A DNA stretch of 27,172 bases from VAZQ01 sp035300505 (GCA_035300505.1 DATGVJ010000144.1:1-27172), one strand, 5' to 3'. Shown: positions 14,115 to 23,634, counted from the first letter of the stretch. The notes: generated by a model not told the origin, from the letters alone. Program-made: numbers and translations.

Positions 14115-15380
14115 ATGGACCAGATTACCGAATCATCGAAAGCGGCAATTACCGAAGCGCCAAGCTTTGTCCAGCGCCGATCCCGCAAATGGCCCCTTTG
14201 GATAGGCTTGCTCATACTGGTGGCTGCAGGGGCCGTGGTCTGGTGGCAAAGACCGCAGCCTGAATTAAGGCCGGCAAACGACAGACGCAACGCTGTACCG
14301 ATGTCGATCGTGCCCGCGACCGTCGAGAAGGGCAATATCAATGTCATCCTCGACGCCCTCGGAACAGTAACGTCCATCGGCACCGTCACCGTCAGGACGC
14401 AAATCAGCGGACAATTGATCAAGGTGGCCTTCAAAGAGGGCCAGGATGTCAAGAAGGGCGATTTGCTTGCTGAGATCGACTCCCGACCCTACGAAGCAGT
14501 CCTGGCGCAGACCAAAGGGCAGTTGGCCCGGGATGAAGCGATACTGAAAGGTGCGCAAGTCGATCTTGTTCGCTATCGGGGGCTGGCGGCGCAAAAGGCC
14601 GTGCCGAGCCAGACGCTCGATCAGCAAATCGCCCTCGTCGCCCAGTATGAAGGCACGGTTGAAGCCGACCGGGCTCAAGTTCAATCCGCCGAAGTCAACG
14701 TTCAATACTGTCACATCCTGGCGCCCGTGGATGGCCGCATAGGTTTGCGCCAGGTCGACCAGGGAAATTACATCACGCCAGGCGATGCAAATGGAATTGT
14801 CGTTATTACACAACTCGAGCCAATAAGCGTGTTGTTCACGCTGCCCGAAGATGAGCTGGCAGCCATCGCCAAACGCCTGCGGGCTGGAGCCGTGTTGACT
14901 GTTACCGCTTACGATCGAGCGGGTGCGAACAAGATCGCCGACGGCGAATTGCAGACGTTTGACAGTCAAATCGACGCTACGACAGGGACCATCAAATTAA
15001 GAGCGCAGTTCGAGAATGAAAACCGTAGCCTGTATCCAAACCAATTTGTCAATATCCGGCTGTTGGTAGACGAGCACAAAGACGTCGCGATCTTGCCGGC
15101 GTCAGCGGTGCAACGCGGCATACCGGGCACTTACGTTTATCTGATCAATTCAGACGATACCGTTATGGTGAACAAGATTGTTCTCGGCATAACCGAGGGA
15201 GAGCGGGTGGAAGTCCTGTCTGGACTGAGCCCCGGTGACCGGATCGTCAGCGATGGTGCCGACAAGCTTCGCGATGGGGCAAAGATAGCTTTGCGGTCCG
15301 AGAACCAGCCCGGCGCGCCGGCTCAACCTGGCCCGGAGAACGCCAAGGCGAAGCGTTCCGGGAAGGGCAAGGCGCCATGA
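14115..15380 (+). CDS. RND efflux periplasmic adaptor (membrane fusion protein), MdtA-like
   Basis: The 421-residue adaptor has a cytoplasmic N-terminus rich in basic residues just before a single membrane anchor (about 24-43, WPLWIGLLILVAAGAVVWW). It is followed by the barrel-sandwich hybrid half-motif (VRTQISGQLIKVAFKEGQDVKKGDLLAEID), an alpha-helical hairpin (about 120-190), the second lipoyl half (CHILAPVDGRIGLRQVDQGNYI) and a beta-barrel. The C-terminus ends in an Ala/Pro/Lys-rich tail. It bridges the inner-membrane pump and an outer-membrane channel. Its stop overlaps the next start as ATGA (15377-15380), so it is translationally coupled to the permease. The MdtA-like call rests on sequence style and on the following pair of permeases. 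Confidence 0.93.
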   Translation: MDQITESSKAAITEAPSFVQRRSRKWPLWIGLLILVAAGAVVWWQRPQPELRPANDRRNAVPMSIVPATVEKGNINVILDALGTVTSIGTVTVRTQISGQLIKVAFKEGQDVKKGDLLAEIDSRPYEAVLAQTKGQLARDEAILKGAQVDLVRYRGLAAQKAVPSQTLDQQIALVAQYEGTVEADRAQVQSAEVNVQYCHILAPVDGRIGLRQVDQGNYITPGDANGIVVITQLEPISVLFTLPEDELAAIAKRLRAGAVLTVTAYDRAGANKIADGELQTFDSQIDATTGTIKLRAQFENENRSLYPNQFVNIRLLVDEHKDVAILPASAVQRGIPGTYVYLINSDDTVMVNKIVLGITEGERVEVLSGLSPGDRIVSDGADKLRDGAKIALRSENQPGAPAQPGPENAKAKRSGKGKAP

Positions 15381-18300
15381 GCCCTTCACGTCCTTTCATT
15401 CTACGGCCGGTGGCAACTACGCTTTTGATGGTTGCAATCATGCTGTCCGGCGCGCTGGCTTTCCAGTTCCTGCCCGTCGCCGCCCTTCCGCAAGTCGATT
15501 ATCCAACGATCCAGGTCCAGACTTTTTACCCGGGCGCGAGCCCGGATGTGATGACGTCATCCGTAACCGCGCCGCTAGAGGTTCAACTCGGGCAGATTCC
15601 GAACCTCAACCAGATGAATTCAGTGAGCTCCGCCGGCGCATCGGTCATTACGCTCCAGTTCAACCTGACAATCACACTCGATGTTGCGGAGCAGGAGGTG
15701 CAGGCGGCGATCAATGCGGCGGGCAACCTGTTGCCATCCGATCTTCCGGCGCCGCCAATCTACGCCAAGGTCAATCCGGCAGACGCCCCAATTCTAACCC
15801 TCGGCCTTACCTCAAAGACAATTCCGCTGCGCCAAGTACAGGATCTCGCCAATACGCGGCTCGCACAGAAGATATCGCAACTTCCCGGGGTCGGCCTCGT
15901 CACGCTGAGCGGGGGACAGAGACCGGCAGTACGTATCCAGGCAGACCCTCGTCGGCTTGCGGCCAATGGCCTCAATATCGACGATCTTCGTACGACGCTG
16001 GGAAACGCAAACGTCAATACGCCCAAGGGAAATTTCGACGGACCGACGCGCGCTTATACGCTGAACGCCAACGATCAGTTGAAGAGCGCGGAAGAATACA
16101 AGGCGCTCATTGTGGCCTACAAGAATGGTTCGCCGGTGCGGCTTCGCGATGTAGCCGATGTAATCGATAGCACCGAGAACAACAAGCTTGCCGCCTGGAT
16201 GAACGCGACGCCGGCCATCATCGTCAACATTCAGCGGCAACCTGGCGCCAACGTCATCGAAGTGGTGGACCGCATCAAGTCGCTATTGCCGCAATTGCAG
16301 GCGTCTTTGCCTAACGCGATCGACGTCGCGGTGTTGACTGATCGAACGCTGACCATTCGCGCTTCGGTACGCGATGTTGAATTTGAATTGACGCTCGCGG
16401 TTGTGCTGGTCGTGATGGTGATTTTCGTGTTCCTGCGCAGCACGCGCGCCACGATTATTCCTAGTCTTTCGGTGCCATTATCGCTCGTCGGCACGCTCGG
16501 CATCATGTATCTGTTTGGCTTTAGCCTCAACAATCTCTCCCTGATGGCGCTCACGATCTCAACGGGATTTGTCGTCGACGACGCCATCGTCGTGATCGAG
16601 AATATCGCTCGCTATATCGAGCATGGCGACACACCGCTTGATGCCGCCCTCAAGGGCTCGAAGCAGATTGGATTTACCATCATCTCACTGACGGTATCCC
16701 TGATCGCAGTGCTGATTCCACTGCTGTTCATGGGCGACGTCGTGGGCCGGTTGTTCCGTGAATTCGCGATCACACTATCGGCCACCATCTTGATCTCTGG
16801 TGTCGTGGCTTTAACTCTGGTGCCGATGGCCTGTGCGAAATTGCTGACGCCAGCCTCCGATATCCGGGAGAATATCTTTCAACGCGCGAGCCGGGACTTT
16901 TTCGATTGGATCATCCGCGGTTATGCGCGCATGCTGACCATTGTGCTCGATCGCCAGCCGCTGGTGCTGATGATTGCATTGGCGACCCTGGGACTGACCG
17001 CGTGGCTTTATGTCGTGATTCCAAAAGGCTTCTTCCCTGTTCAGGATACCGGCGTCATTCAAGCCATCACCGAAGCGCCACAGTCGATTTCCTTCAGCGC
17101 AATGGCGGAGCGGCAGCAGGCAATGGCGGCGCTCGTTCTCAAGGATCCCGATGTGGAGAGCCTGTCGTCGTTCATCGGCGTCGATGGTATCAACACAACA
17201 CTCAATACCGGGCGTATTCTGATCAACCTCAAGCCTCACGAGGAGCGCGGGGCTGACATCTCTACGATCATCCAGCGGCTGAAGGACAACGCAGCATCGC
17301 TGCCCGGAATCACGCTCTACATGCAGCCCGTGCAGGATTTGACGATCGAAGGAACGGTCAGCCGGACGCAATTTCAGTTCATGCTCCAGGATGCCAATGG
17401 TGATGAACTCGCGGAGTGGGCGCCTAAGCTGGTCGACAAGCTGAATACGTTGCCGCAACTTGCGGATGTCGCCAGCGACCTGTCGCAAAGCGGCCTTTCG
17501 GTCTTCGTTAAGATCGACCGGGATCAGGCGGCGCGATTCGGTATTACACCGGCGACGGTCGATAACGCGCTATACGATTCCTTCGGACAGCGGATCGTCT
17601 CGACGATATTCACGACCTCCAATCAATATCGGGTCATCCTCGAGGCTGATCCGTCACTCCAGACTTCGATCCGGTCGCTGTCGTCGATCTACCTGCCGTC
17701 GTCGACGGGTGGCGCTCCGGTGCCGTTGTCGGTGGTCGCAAAAGTAAGCGTCGCCACTGCGCCGCTTCAGATCACGCACATGGGCCAATTCCCGGCCACC
17801 ACGGTTTCATTCAACCTGGCGCCAGGGGCTTCTCTTGGTGACGCAGTCACGGCGGTCGGCCAGGCCCAGCAGGAAATCGGTCTGCCGATCAGCGTCATTA
17901 CGACCTTTCAAGGGGCGGCACGTGCATTCAGGGCTTCGCTCAGCAATCAATTGTTACTGATCCTGGCGGCGATTGTTACCGTTTATATCGTACTGGGGAT
18001 GCTCTACGAGAGCTTTATCCATCCCATCACGATCCTGTCGACATTGCCTTCGGCTGGCATCGGTGCATTGCTCGCCCTGATGGCCGCGGGCCAGGACCTC
18101 ACGATTGTCGCTATAATCGGCATCATTCTGTTGATCGGCATCGTCAAGAAGAACGCGATCATGATGATCGATTTCGCGCTCGATGCCCAGCGCAACGAAG
18201 GCAAATCGCCGCGTGACGCAATCTATCAGGCATGCCTGCTGCGCTTCCGTCCGATCCTGATGACCACCATGGCGGCGGTGCTGGGTGCACTGCCGCTGAT

Positions 18301-18490
18301 GGTTGGTACCGGCGTCGGATCGGAACTCCGGCATCCGCTAGGTATCTCCATCGTCGGCGGCCTGCTGGTCAGCCAGGTTTTGACGCTTTTCACGACACCC
18401 GTGATCTACCTTTGGTTCGATCGGCTCGCAGCCCGCTTTCACGTCATTCCGCAGGATGCCCTCGACACCCGGCCGGATGCCACACCATGA
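15377..18490 (+). CDS. RND efflux permease 1 (HAE-1 family, MdtB-like)
   Basis: This 1037-residue inner-membrane proton antiporter has the normal HAE-1 length and layout: TM1 after the conserved FILRPVATTLL start, two large periplasmic loops and twelve TM segments. The proton-relay residues are intact: D401 and D402 in GFVVDDAIVVIEN (TM4) and K925 in IVKKNAIMMIDFA (TM10). It is ATGA-coupled to the adaptor upstream and ATGA-coupled to permease 2 downstream (18487-18490). Two adjacent non-identical permeases behind one adaptor are the pattern of MdtABC/MuxABC systems, where the pump is a heterotrimer. Whether these two also mix is inference. Confidence 0.95.
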   Translation: MSPSRPFILRPVATTLLMVAIMLSGALAFQFLPVAALPQVDYPTIQVQTFYPGASPDVMTSSVTAPLEVQLGQIPNLNQMNSVSSAGASVITLQFNLTITLDVAEQEVQAAINAAGNLLPSDLPAPPIYAKVNPADAPILTLGLTSKTIPLRQVQDLANTRLAQKISQLPGVGLVTLSGGQRPAVRIQADPRRLAANGLNIDDLRTTLGNANVNTPKGNFDGPTRAYTLNANDQLKSAEEYKALIVAYKNGSPVRLRDVADVIDSTENNKLAAWMNATPAIIVNIQRQPGANVIEVVDRIKSLLPQLQASLPNAIDVAVLTDRTLTIRASVRDVEFELTLAVVLVVMVIFVFLRSTRATIIPSLSVPLSLVGTLGIMYLFGFSLNNLSLMALTISTGFVVDDAIVVIENIARYIEHGDTPLDAALKGSKQIGFTIISLTVSLIAVLIPLLFMGDVVGRLFREFAITLSATILISGVVALTLVPMACAKLLTPASDIRENIFQRASRDFFDWIIRGYARMLTIVLDRQPLVLMIALATLGLTAWLYVVIPKGFFPVQDTGVIQAITEAPQSISFSAMAERQQAMAALVLKDPDVESLSSFIGVDGINTTLNTGRILINLKPHEERGADISTIIQRLKDNAASLPGITLYMQPVQDLTIEGTVSRTQFQFMLQDANGDELAEWAPKLVDKLNTLPQLADVASDLSQSGLSVFVKIDRDQAARFGITPATVDNALYDSFGQRIVSTIFTTSNQYRVILEADPSLQTSIRSLSSIYLPSSTGGAPVPLSVVAKVSVATAPLQITHMGQFPATTVSFNLAPGASLGDAVTAVGQAQQEIGLPISVITTFQGAARAFRASLSNQLLLILAAIVTVYIVLGMLYESFIHPITILSTLPSAGIGALLALMAAGQDLTIVAIIGIILLIGIVKKNAIMMIDFALDAQRNEGKSPRDAIYQACLLRFRPILMTTMAAVLGALPLMVGTGVGSELRHPLGISIVGGLLVSQVLTLFTTPVIYLWFDRLAARFHVIPQDALDTRPDATP

Positions 18491-21400
18491 ACATGTCGGC
18501 CCCCTTCATCCGTCGCCCGGTTGCAACGACGCTTCTGACGATCGGCATTTTCGCAACCGGTCTGGTGGCGTTCCGACAGCTTCCGGTGTCGCCGCTGCCG
18601 CAAGTCGACTATCCCGTCATATCGGTGCGAGCCATTTTGCCGGGCGCGAGCCCGGAAGTCGTCGCGACCACGGTGGCAAGCCCACTTGAGCGGCACCTCG
18701 GGCAGATCGCCAACGTGACCGAGATGACCTCTTCCAGCACCGTCGGTGGCGCCCGCATCACCCTGCAGTTTGGCCTCGATCGCGACATCGACGGTGCCGC
18801 CCGGGATGTTCAGGCCGCAATCAACGCGGCACGTGTCGATTTGCCAGCCAGCCTCCGGTCGAATCCAACTTATCGGAAGGTCAATCCGGCCGACGCACCG
18901 ATCCTGATTCTGGCGCTCACATCCGACACCTTGTCGCAGGGCGATCTTTATGACGCCGCAAGCACCGTGCTGGCTCAGAAACTTTCGCAGGTTGCAGGCA
19001 TCGGCGAAGTCACCGTTGGCGGCAGTTCGCTCCCGGCTGTTCGAGTGGAACTCAACCCGCAGGCGCTCTACAAGTACGGCATCGGTTTGGAAGATGTGCG
19101 GGCGGCGCTTGGCGCCGCAAATGCTCACAGTCCAAAGGGCGCAATCGACGTCGGCGACCAGCGCTATCAAATCTACGCCAACGACCAAGCCAATCGGGCA
19201 GCGGCCTATCGTTCACTGATCATCGCCTATCGCAACGGCGCCGCGGTACGCCTGTCGGATGTCGGCGAGGTCGTGGATTCCGTGGAGAACATCCGAAATG
19301 CCGGCATCGCCAACGGCAAGCGAGCGGTTCTGATCATTTTAAATCGGTCGCCCAATGCCAATATCATAGAAACCGTCGATCGCGTACGGGCGTTGCTCCC
19401 CACATTGCAGGCCTCTATTTCGCCGGCCATCGATATCGGAATCGCGGTCGATCGTTCGACAACGATCAGGGCGTCATTGAAGGAGGTCGCGAACACTTTG
19501 ATGATTGCCATTGGGCTTGTGATCCTTGTTGTCTTTGCATTCCTGCGCGAGGCAAGAGCGACGGTGATCCCGATCGTGGCGGTGCCGGTGTCGCTGGTTG
19601 GCACGCTTGCAGCCATGTATCTGTTCGGTTACAGCCTCGACAACCTATCCTTGATGGCGCTCACCATTGCGACCGGCTTCGTCGTCGACGACGCGATCAT
19701 CATGCTGGAGAATATTTCCCGCCATATTGCATCGGGACTGTCGCCGACGAAGGCGGCGATCAAGGGCGCCAGCGAAGTCGGCTTCACCGTTCTGTCGATG
19801 AGCATTTCGCTCATTGCTGTCTTCATTCCGATCCTTGTGATGGGCGGGCTGCTTGGCCGGCTTTTTCGAGAATTCGCCGTAACGCTGTCAGCCGCGATCC
19901 TGATTTCGCTGGCCATCTCGCTTACCACGACTCCGATGATGTGCGCGATGCTATTGCGGGGCGAACGAGAGCGCCCACATGGCCGGATCTATTACATGAG
20001 CGAGCGCATCTTCGAAGGCATGCTGAACGGCTACCGTACGACGCTCTCTTGGACGCTGCGTCACCCTCAATTGATTTTGCTGGTACTGCTGGCGACTCTT
20101 TGTCTCAATGGATATCTCTACGTTACAATACCCAAAGGATTTTTTCCTCAGCAGGATACGGGGCGAATTACTGGTTCGATCCAGGCGGACCAGGCGATAT
20201 CCTTTCAGCTCATGTCGCAAAAACTGACACAATTTATTTCGATCGTCAAAAATGATCCTGCAGTCGACACCGCCGTGGGTTTCACGGGCGGGGGACAGAC
20301 CAATTCCGGTTTCGTTTTTGTCTCGCTGAAGCCGCTTGCCGAACGCCAGATCTCGGCGGACCAGGTTATCGCACGGCTGCGGCGCGAATTGGCTGTCGTG
20401 CCGGGCGCGACGTTGTTCTTGCAAGCGGTGCAGGACATCCGCACCGGCGGCCGGCAGGGCAATGCTCAATACCAGTATACGCTGCAGGGCAATACTTTCA
20501 CTGATCTCCTCGAATGGGCCCCCAGGCTTGCGGCCGCATTGCAGGCCGAGCCGAAACTCACCGACGTCAATACGGATCAGCAGAACAAAGGGCTTGAAAC
20601 AAATGTCGTGATCGACCGCGATACCGCTGCCCGTCTTGGTGTCACCGTCAGTCAGATCGACAATACTTTGTATGATGCTTTCGGGCAGCGTCAGGTCTCG
20701 ACAATCTATGTGGCACGGAACCAATATCACGTTGTCATGGAGGTTGCGCCCCGATACTGGCAGAATCCAGAGACGCTGAAACAGGTTTTCGTCAGTACGT
20801 CCGGCGGTTCCGTCGGTGGGTCGCAGGCGACCAACGCCGTGGCTGGTACATTTGCCGCAACTGGGCGAACGACAGCGGCGGCGGCCGTCGCCGCCGATGC
20901 GGCGCGAAATCAGGCGACCAACGCGATCGGCAGTACCGGGAAGACCCCGGCCTCCACCGGATCGGCAGTCAGTACGAACGCGGAGACGATGGTACCGCTT
21001 GCGGCAGTGACAAAGTTCGCTCCCGGCAGTACGCCGCTTGCGGTCAATCATCAGGGCCTGTTCGTTGCGACCACGATCTCTTTCAATCTTGCGCCGGGTG
21101 TCGCCTTGGGCGACGCAGTGACAATAATTGACGCTGCGAAGAATAGGATCGGCGTCCCCGCCTCGATCAACGGCAGCTTTCAGGGTACGGCCCGCGTCTT
21201 TCAGGATTCGCTTGCAAATCAGCCATTGCTCATCCTGGCGGCGCTCGTAGCGGTCTACATCGTGCTAGGCATGCTCTATGAAAGTTACGTCCATCCGTTG
21301 ACGATTCTGTCGACACTGCCGTCTGCCGGCGTCGGGGCTCTGCTCGCCCTGAACGCCTTCCATACCGAATTCAGCATCATGGCGCTGATCGGAATCATCC

Positions 21401-21768
21401 TGCTGATCGGCATCGTGAAAAAGAACGCCATCATGATGATTGACTTTGCGCTAGACGCCGAGCGTTCACGGGGACTGTCGGCTCACGAGGCAATATTCGA
21501 AGCCTGCCTGCTTCGCTTCCGGCCGATCATGATGACGACAGCGGCGGCGCTGTTCGGCGCCGTGCCGCTTGCAATCGGACTGGGCGAGGGAAGCGAACTG
21601 CGACAACCGCTGGGCATCGCGATCGTCGGAGGTTTGATCTTAAGTCAGTTGCTCACACTCTACACGACCCCGGTCATCTATCTGTATCTTGATCGATTCC
21701 GTCTTTGGTGCCAACGCCTGCGCATGCCGGCCAGGCGCCAGCCGCCATTGGTGGATATCCAGAGGTGA
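18487..21768 (+). CDS. RND efflux permease 2 (HAE-1 family, MdtC-like) with low-complexity insertion
   Basis: The frame is open from 18232, but the true start is ATG 18487, where the family N-terminus MNMSAPFIRRPVATTLL begins and overlaps the previous stop. The protein has 1093 residues, about 55 more than its two paralogs here. The excess is an Ala/Thr/Ser/Gly-rich insertion at about 775-833 in the second periplasmic loop, where permease 1 simply has SSTGGAPVPLS. The proton-relay residues D401/D402 and the Lys-Lys-Asn of TM10 are intact, so the pump should be functional. It is the third gene of the first efflux operon. No outer-membrane channel gene follows. Confidence 0.95.
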   Translation: MNMSAPFIRRPVATTLLTIGIFATGLVAFRQLPVSPLPQVDYPVISVRAILPGASPEVVATTVASPLERHLGQIANVTEMTSSSTVGGARITLQFGLDRDIDGAARDVQAAINAARVDLPASLRSNPTYRKVNPADAPILILALTSDTLSQGDLYDAASTVLAQKLSQVAGIGEVTVGGSSLPAVRVELNPQALYKYGIGLEDVRAALGAANAHSPKGAIDVGDQRYQIYANDQANRAAAYRSLIIAYRNGAAVRLSDVGEVVDSVENIRNAGIANGKRAVLIILNRSPNANIIETVDRVRALLPTLQASISPAIDIGIAVDRSTTIRASLKEVANTLMIAIGLVILVVFAFLREARATVIPIVAVPVSLVGTLAAMYLFGYSLDNLSLMALTIATGFVVDDAIIMLENISRHIASGLSPTKAAIKGASEVGFTVLSMSISLIAVFIPILVMGGLLGRLFREFAVTLSAAILISLAISLTTTPMMCAMLLRGERERPHGRIYYMSERIFEGMLNGYRTTLSWTLRHPQLILLVLLATLCLNGYLYVTIPKGFFPQQDTGRITGSIQADQAISFQLMSQKLTQFISIVKNDPAVDTAVGFTGGGQTNSGFVFVSLKPLAERQISADQVIARLRRELAVVPGATLFLQAVQDIRTGGRQGNAQYQYTLQGNTFTDLLEWAPRLAAALQAEPKLTDVNTDQQNKGLETNVVIDRDTAARLGVTVSQIDNTLYDAFGQRQVSTIYVARNQYHVVMEVAPRYWQNPETLKQVFVSTSGGSVGGSQATNAVAGTFAATGRTTAAAAVAADAARNQATNAIGSTGKTPASTGSAVSTNAETMVPLAAVTKFAPGSTPLAVNHQGLFVATTISFNLAPGVALGDAVTIIDAAKNRIGVPASINGSFQGTARVFQDSLANQPLLILAALVAVYIVLGMLYESYVHPLTILSTLPSAGVGALLALNAFHTEFSIMALIGIILLIGIVKKNAIMMIDFALDAERSRGLSAHEAIFEACLLRFRPIMMTTAAALFGAVPLAIGLGEGSELRQPLGIAIVGGLILSQLLTLYTTPVIYLYLDRFRLWCQRLRMPARRQPPLVDIQR
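20797..20988 (+). other. Ala/Thr/Ser/Gly-rich insertion in permease 2
   Basis: Codons 771-834 encode a low-complexity stretch containing two related units, SQATNAVAGT and NQATNAIGST. At DNA level CAGGCGACCAACGC is repeated exactly at 20824-20837 and 20911-20924, 87 bases (29 codons) apart, suggesting growth by in-frame duplication. The other two permeases lack it. Confidence 0.8.
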
Positions 21769-21780
21769 CCAGATGCCGGG

Positions 21781-21996
21781 TCAAGTGAACAGTAATTTTA
21801 TGGCCTCCTGTATCTGATTCGTCGCGGTATCGACGAACCCGCCATAGCTCGTCTCCCCTTGGGCCGCGGCTTTCAAAATGCACTCCGCAAGATATATCTT
21901 CGTTGTAAGCGTCGCATATCTTGACGGCACTTTTTTCATCACGTCGTCCAGAGCCGTTCGCATGACACGAACCATTTGAGAGTTGAACTGTGGCAT
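21781..21996 (-). CDS. Small hypothetical protein (71 aa)
   Basis: The ORF starts at ATG 21996 behind a strong SD (AGGTGG, 22002-22007, 5-base spacer). A GTG at 22005 is an in-frame alternative but overlaps the SD. The product, starting MPQFNSQMVRVMRTALDDVM, has no signal peptide or membrane segment and looks largely helical (MRTALDDVMKKVP, TTKIYLAECILKAAAQGE). I recall small proteins of this shape in Bradyrhizobium-like genomes but know no function. It lies between the two efflux operons in the opposite direction, with its stop 12 bases from the stop of permease 2. Confidence 0.65.
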   Translation of the reverse strand: MPQFNSQMVRVMRTALDDVMKKVPSRYATLTTKIYLAECILKAAAQGETSYGGFVDTATNQIQEAIKLLFT

Positions 21997-22001
21997 GGCT
22001 C

Positions 22002-22007
22002 CCACCT
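22002..22007 (-). promoter_or_regulatory. Ribosome binding site of the 71-aa protein
   Basis: AGGTGG on the minus strand, 5 bases before ATG 21996. It supports this short ORF being translated. Confidence 0.6.
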
Positions 22008-22113
22008 GATCACATCAATCGATCTCGTCTATCGACAGACTTGTTGGCTTTTTTTTGCTGCAGCTTTTTGCTGCAACCAAATGCTCCTTCCTATCAGCCA
22101 TTTTGATTGACAT

Positions 22114-22127
22114 CGGTGCATGCACCG
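22114..22127. promoter_or_regulatory. Perfect 14-bp palindrome, possible operator
   Basis: CGGTGCATGCACCG reads identically on both strands. It lies 270 bases before the second adaptor gene and 118 bases before the small leftward gene, a position suited to a dimeric repressor or activator. Confidence 0.4.
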
Positions 22128-22385
22128 TCACATTAATTTTTGGCAATGTGCGCGTAGGCATGCGCGCAATCACATTACGGTTTGTCCATGTGAAAGTCAG
22201 GGCCATCTCTGATACCAAGGTGTTAGGTTGGTGCCGATCGGCAATACGGCAGCGACAATTCTTCATATCAATGTGCAATGGAGATTTAATTCTGTTTGGA
22301 TTAGTTCGTTAAGCTCGATCCATTGTTCAAAGGCAAGCCGTATGTTCGCCTGAGCGCTACCGATAAACCTCAACTTTCTCGCGGT

Positions 22386-22390
22386 GGAGG
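22386..22390 (+). promoter_or_regulatory. Ribosome binding site deciding the second adaptor's start
   Basis: GGAGG with a 6-base spacer to ATG 22397. An out-of-frame ATG at 22392 is too close to be used. Confidence 0.7.
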
Positions 22391-22396
22391 CATGCA

Positions 22397-23626
22397 ATGC
22401 AACAAACTGGTGTCATCGGGGCAAAAAGTTCCGCCAGTGTCGTGGCAATGTCTCCGAAACGCAGCCGAAAGCCGGCGCGTTTTCGTTGGGCCGCAATTTT
22501 GGGTTCCGGCATCCTATTGGCCGTTGTCGGCGGGAGCTTTTTTTATTGGACGCAGGTTGTTTCCGCCGGAAAGGCCCCGCCTGGCCAATCCAAGCAGGTG
22601 GCGGATCCGGTCCCCGTTAGTGTCGCATCGGTTGCAACGCAGGATGTGCCGATCAATCTCACTGGTCTCGGGACTGTGCAGGCGACCTTTACGGTCGGCA
22701 TACACTCCCAGATCGATGGCAAACTGCGGGATGTGCTGTTCACGGAAGGACAGCGCGTCAACAAAGGTGATCTGCTTGCCAAGATCGACCCGCGCCTGTT
22801 CCAGGCGGCGCTGGATCAGGCCACAGCAAAGAAGGCGCAAGACGTCGCCACGCTGGCGGGGCTCGAAAAGGACCTCGTCCGCTTCAACACTCTCGGCGCC
22901 AAAGGGTTCGATACCCAGCAGAACATCGACAACCAGCAAGCCAAGGTCGGTACGACCAAGGCATTGATCGCAGCGGATGACGCTGCGATTGAAACAGCGC
23001 AGACCCAGCTTGATTACACCGACATCAGGGCGCCCAGCGACGGGCGTATGGGAGTTCGGTATGTTGATCCAGGCAATCTGGTCCGCGCCTCCGATCCAGG
23101 ATCAATAGCTACCCTTGTACAAACCCAACCGACGGCGGTTATTTTCACCTTACCGGCGCATACGCTCGACGACGTGCGGACGGCTCAGACGCGCGGCAGT
23201 GTTCAGGTGGTTGCCTTCAACCAAGACAACCAGCGCATGCTGGGCGTCGGCACACTGGCAACAATCGACAACGTGATCGACCAGGCGACTGCCACCTACC
23301 GCATCAAGGCAACATTCGCCAATGAAGACGAGAAGCTGTGGCCAGGTCAGTTCGTCAACGCACGGCTGCTTGTCGATACCCGCAACCACTCACTGGTGAT
23401 TCCCAATTTGGCGGTTCAGCGCGGTCCGCGCGGTCTCTTCGCCTGGGTCGTGACTGAGAAAAATACAGCAGTTGCGCGACCCATCGAGGTAGGCCCTTCG
23501 GTCGGCGACATCACCATTGTGACGTCGGGCCTCGCCGAAGGCGAGCGGGTCGTGACCAATGGACAGTTCAAATTGAAAATCGACTCTTTGGTCAGCGTTG
23601 AGAACAGCCGTCCCGCCAAAGGGTAG
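22397..23626 (+). CDS. RND efflux periplasmic adaptor (membrane fusion protein) 2
   Basis: The 409-residue adaptor has a basic N-terminus (SPKRSRKPARFRW), one membrane anchor at about 31-52, then the lipoyl half-motif GIHSQIDGKLRDVLFTEGQR, a helical hairpin (about 130-195), the second lipoyl half (YTDIRAPSDGRMGVRYVDPGN) and a beta-barrel and membrane-proximal region. It is related to but clearly different from the first adaptor, so it is not a recent duplicate. Its stop is 8 bases before the third permease start, forming a two-gene operon. It should link that permease to an outer-membrane channel encoded elsewhere. Confidence 0.93.
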   Translation: MQQTGVIGAKSSASVVAMSPKRSRKPARFRWAAILGSGILLAVVGGSFFYWTQVVSAGKAPPGQSKQVADPVPVSVASVATQDVPINLTGLGTVQATFTVGIHSQIDGKLRDVLFTEGQRVNKGDLLAKIDPRLFQAALDQATAKKAQDVATLAGLEKDLVRFNTLGAKGFDTQQNIDNQQAKVGTTKALIAADDAAIETAQTQLDYTDIRAPSDGRMGVRYVDPGNLVRASDPGSIATLVQTQPTAVIFTLPAHTLDDVRTAQTRGSVQVVAFNQDNQRMLGVGTLATIDNVIDQATATYRIKATFANEDEKLWPGQFVNARLLVDTRNHSLVIPNLAVQRGPRGLFAWVVTEKNTAVARPIEVGPSVGDITIVTSGLAEGERVVTNGQFKLKIDSLVSVENSRPAKG

Positions 23627-23634
23627 ACCGAATC

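Larger units (their letters stand above)
22006..22396. other. Regulatory-looking gap between the small ORF and the second efflux operon
   Basis: This AT-richer stretch of about 390 bases carries a duplicated TTTTTGCTGCA (22052-22062 and 22065-22075), a 14-base perfect palindrome (22114-22127) and CACATT/AATGTG inverted pairs near 22129-22150. Open frames on both strands show no convincing protein. It presumably holds divergent promoters and an operator. Confidence 0.5.

Noticed and set aside
18232..18486. 85-residue extension of permease 2
   Set aside because: It overlaps the end of permease 1 in another frame. The family N-terminus starts at ATG 18487 with an ATGA junction.
19951..21051. 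366-codon minus-strand frame opposite permease 2
   Set aside because: It is an antisense shadow of a highly biased coding region, with no motifs. The other antisense frames of the RND genes are rejected for the same reason.
22052..22075. Terminator made by the TTTTTGCTGCA repeats
   Set aside because: The GCAGC/GCTGC stem is only 5 bp and no T-run follows it on the strand of a gene ending nearby.
22015..22312. Overlapping 87-aa (minus) and 85-aa (plus) frames in the gap before the second adaptor
   Set aside because: Neither has an SD or protein-like features, and palindromes and T-runs run through them.
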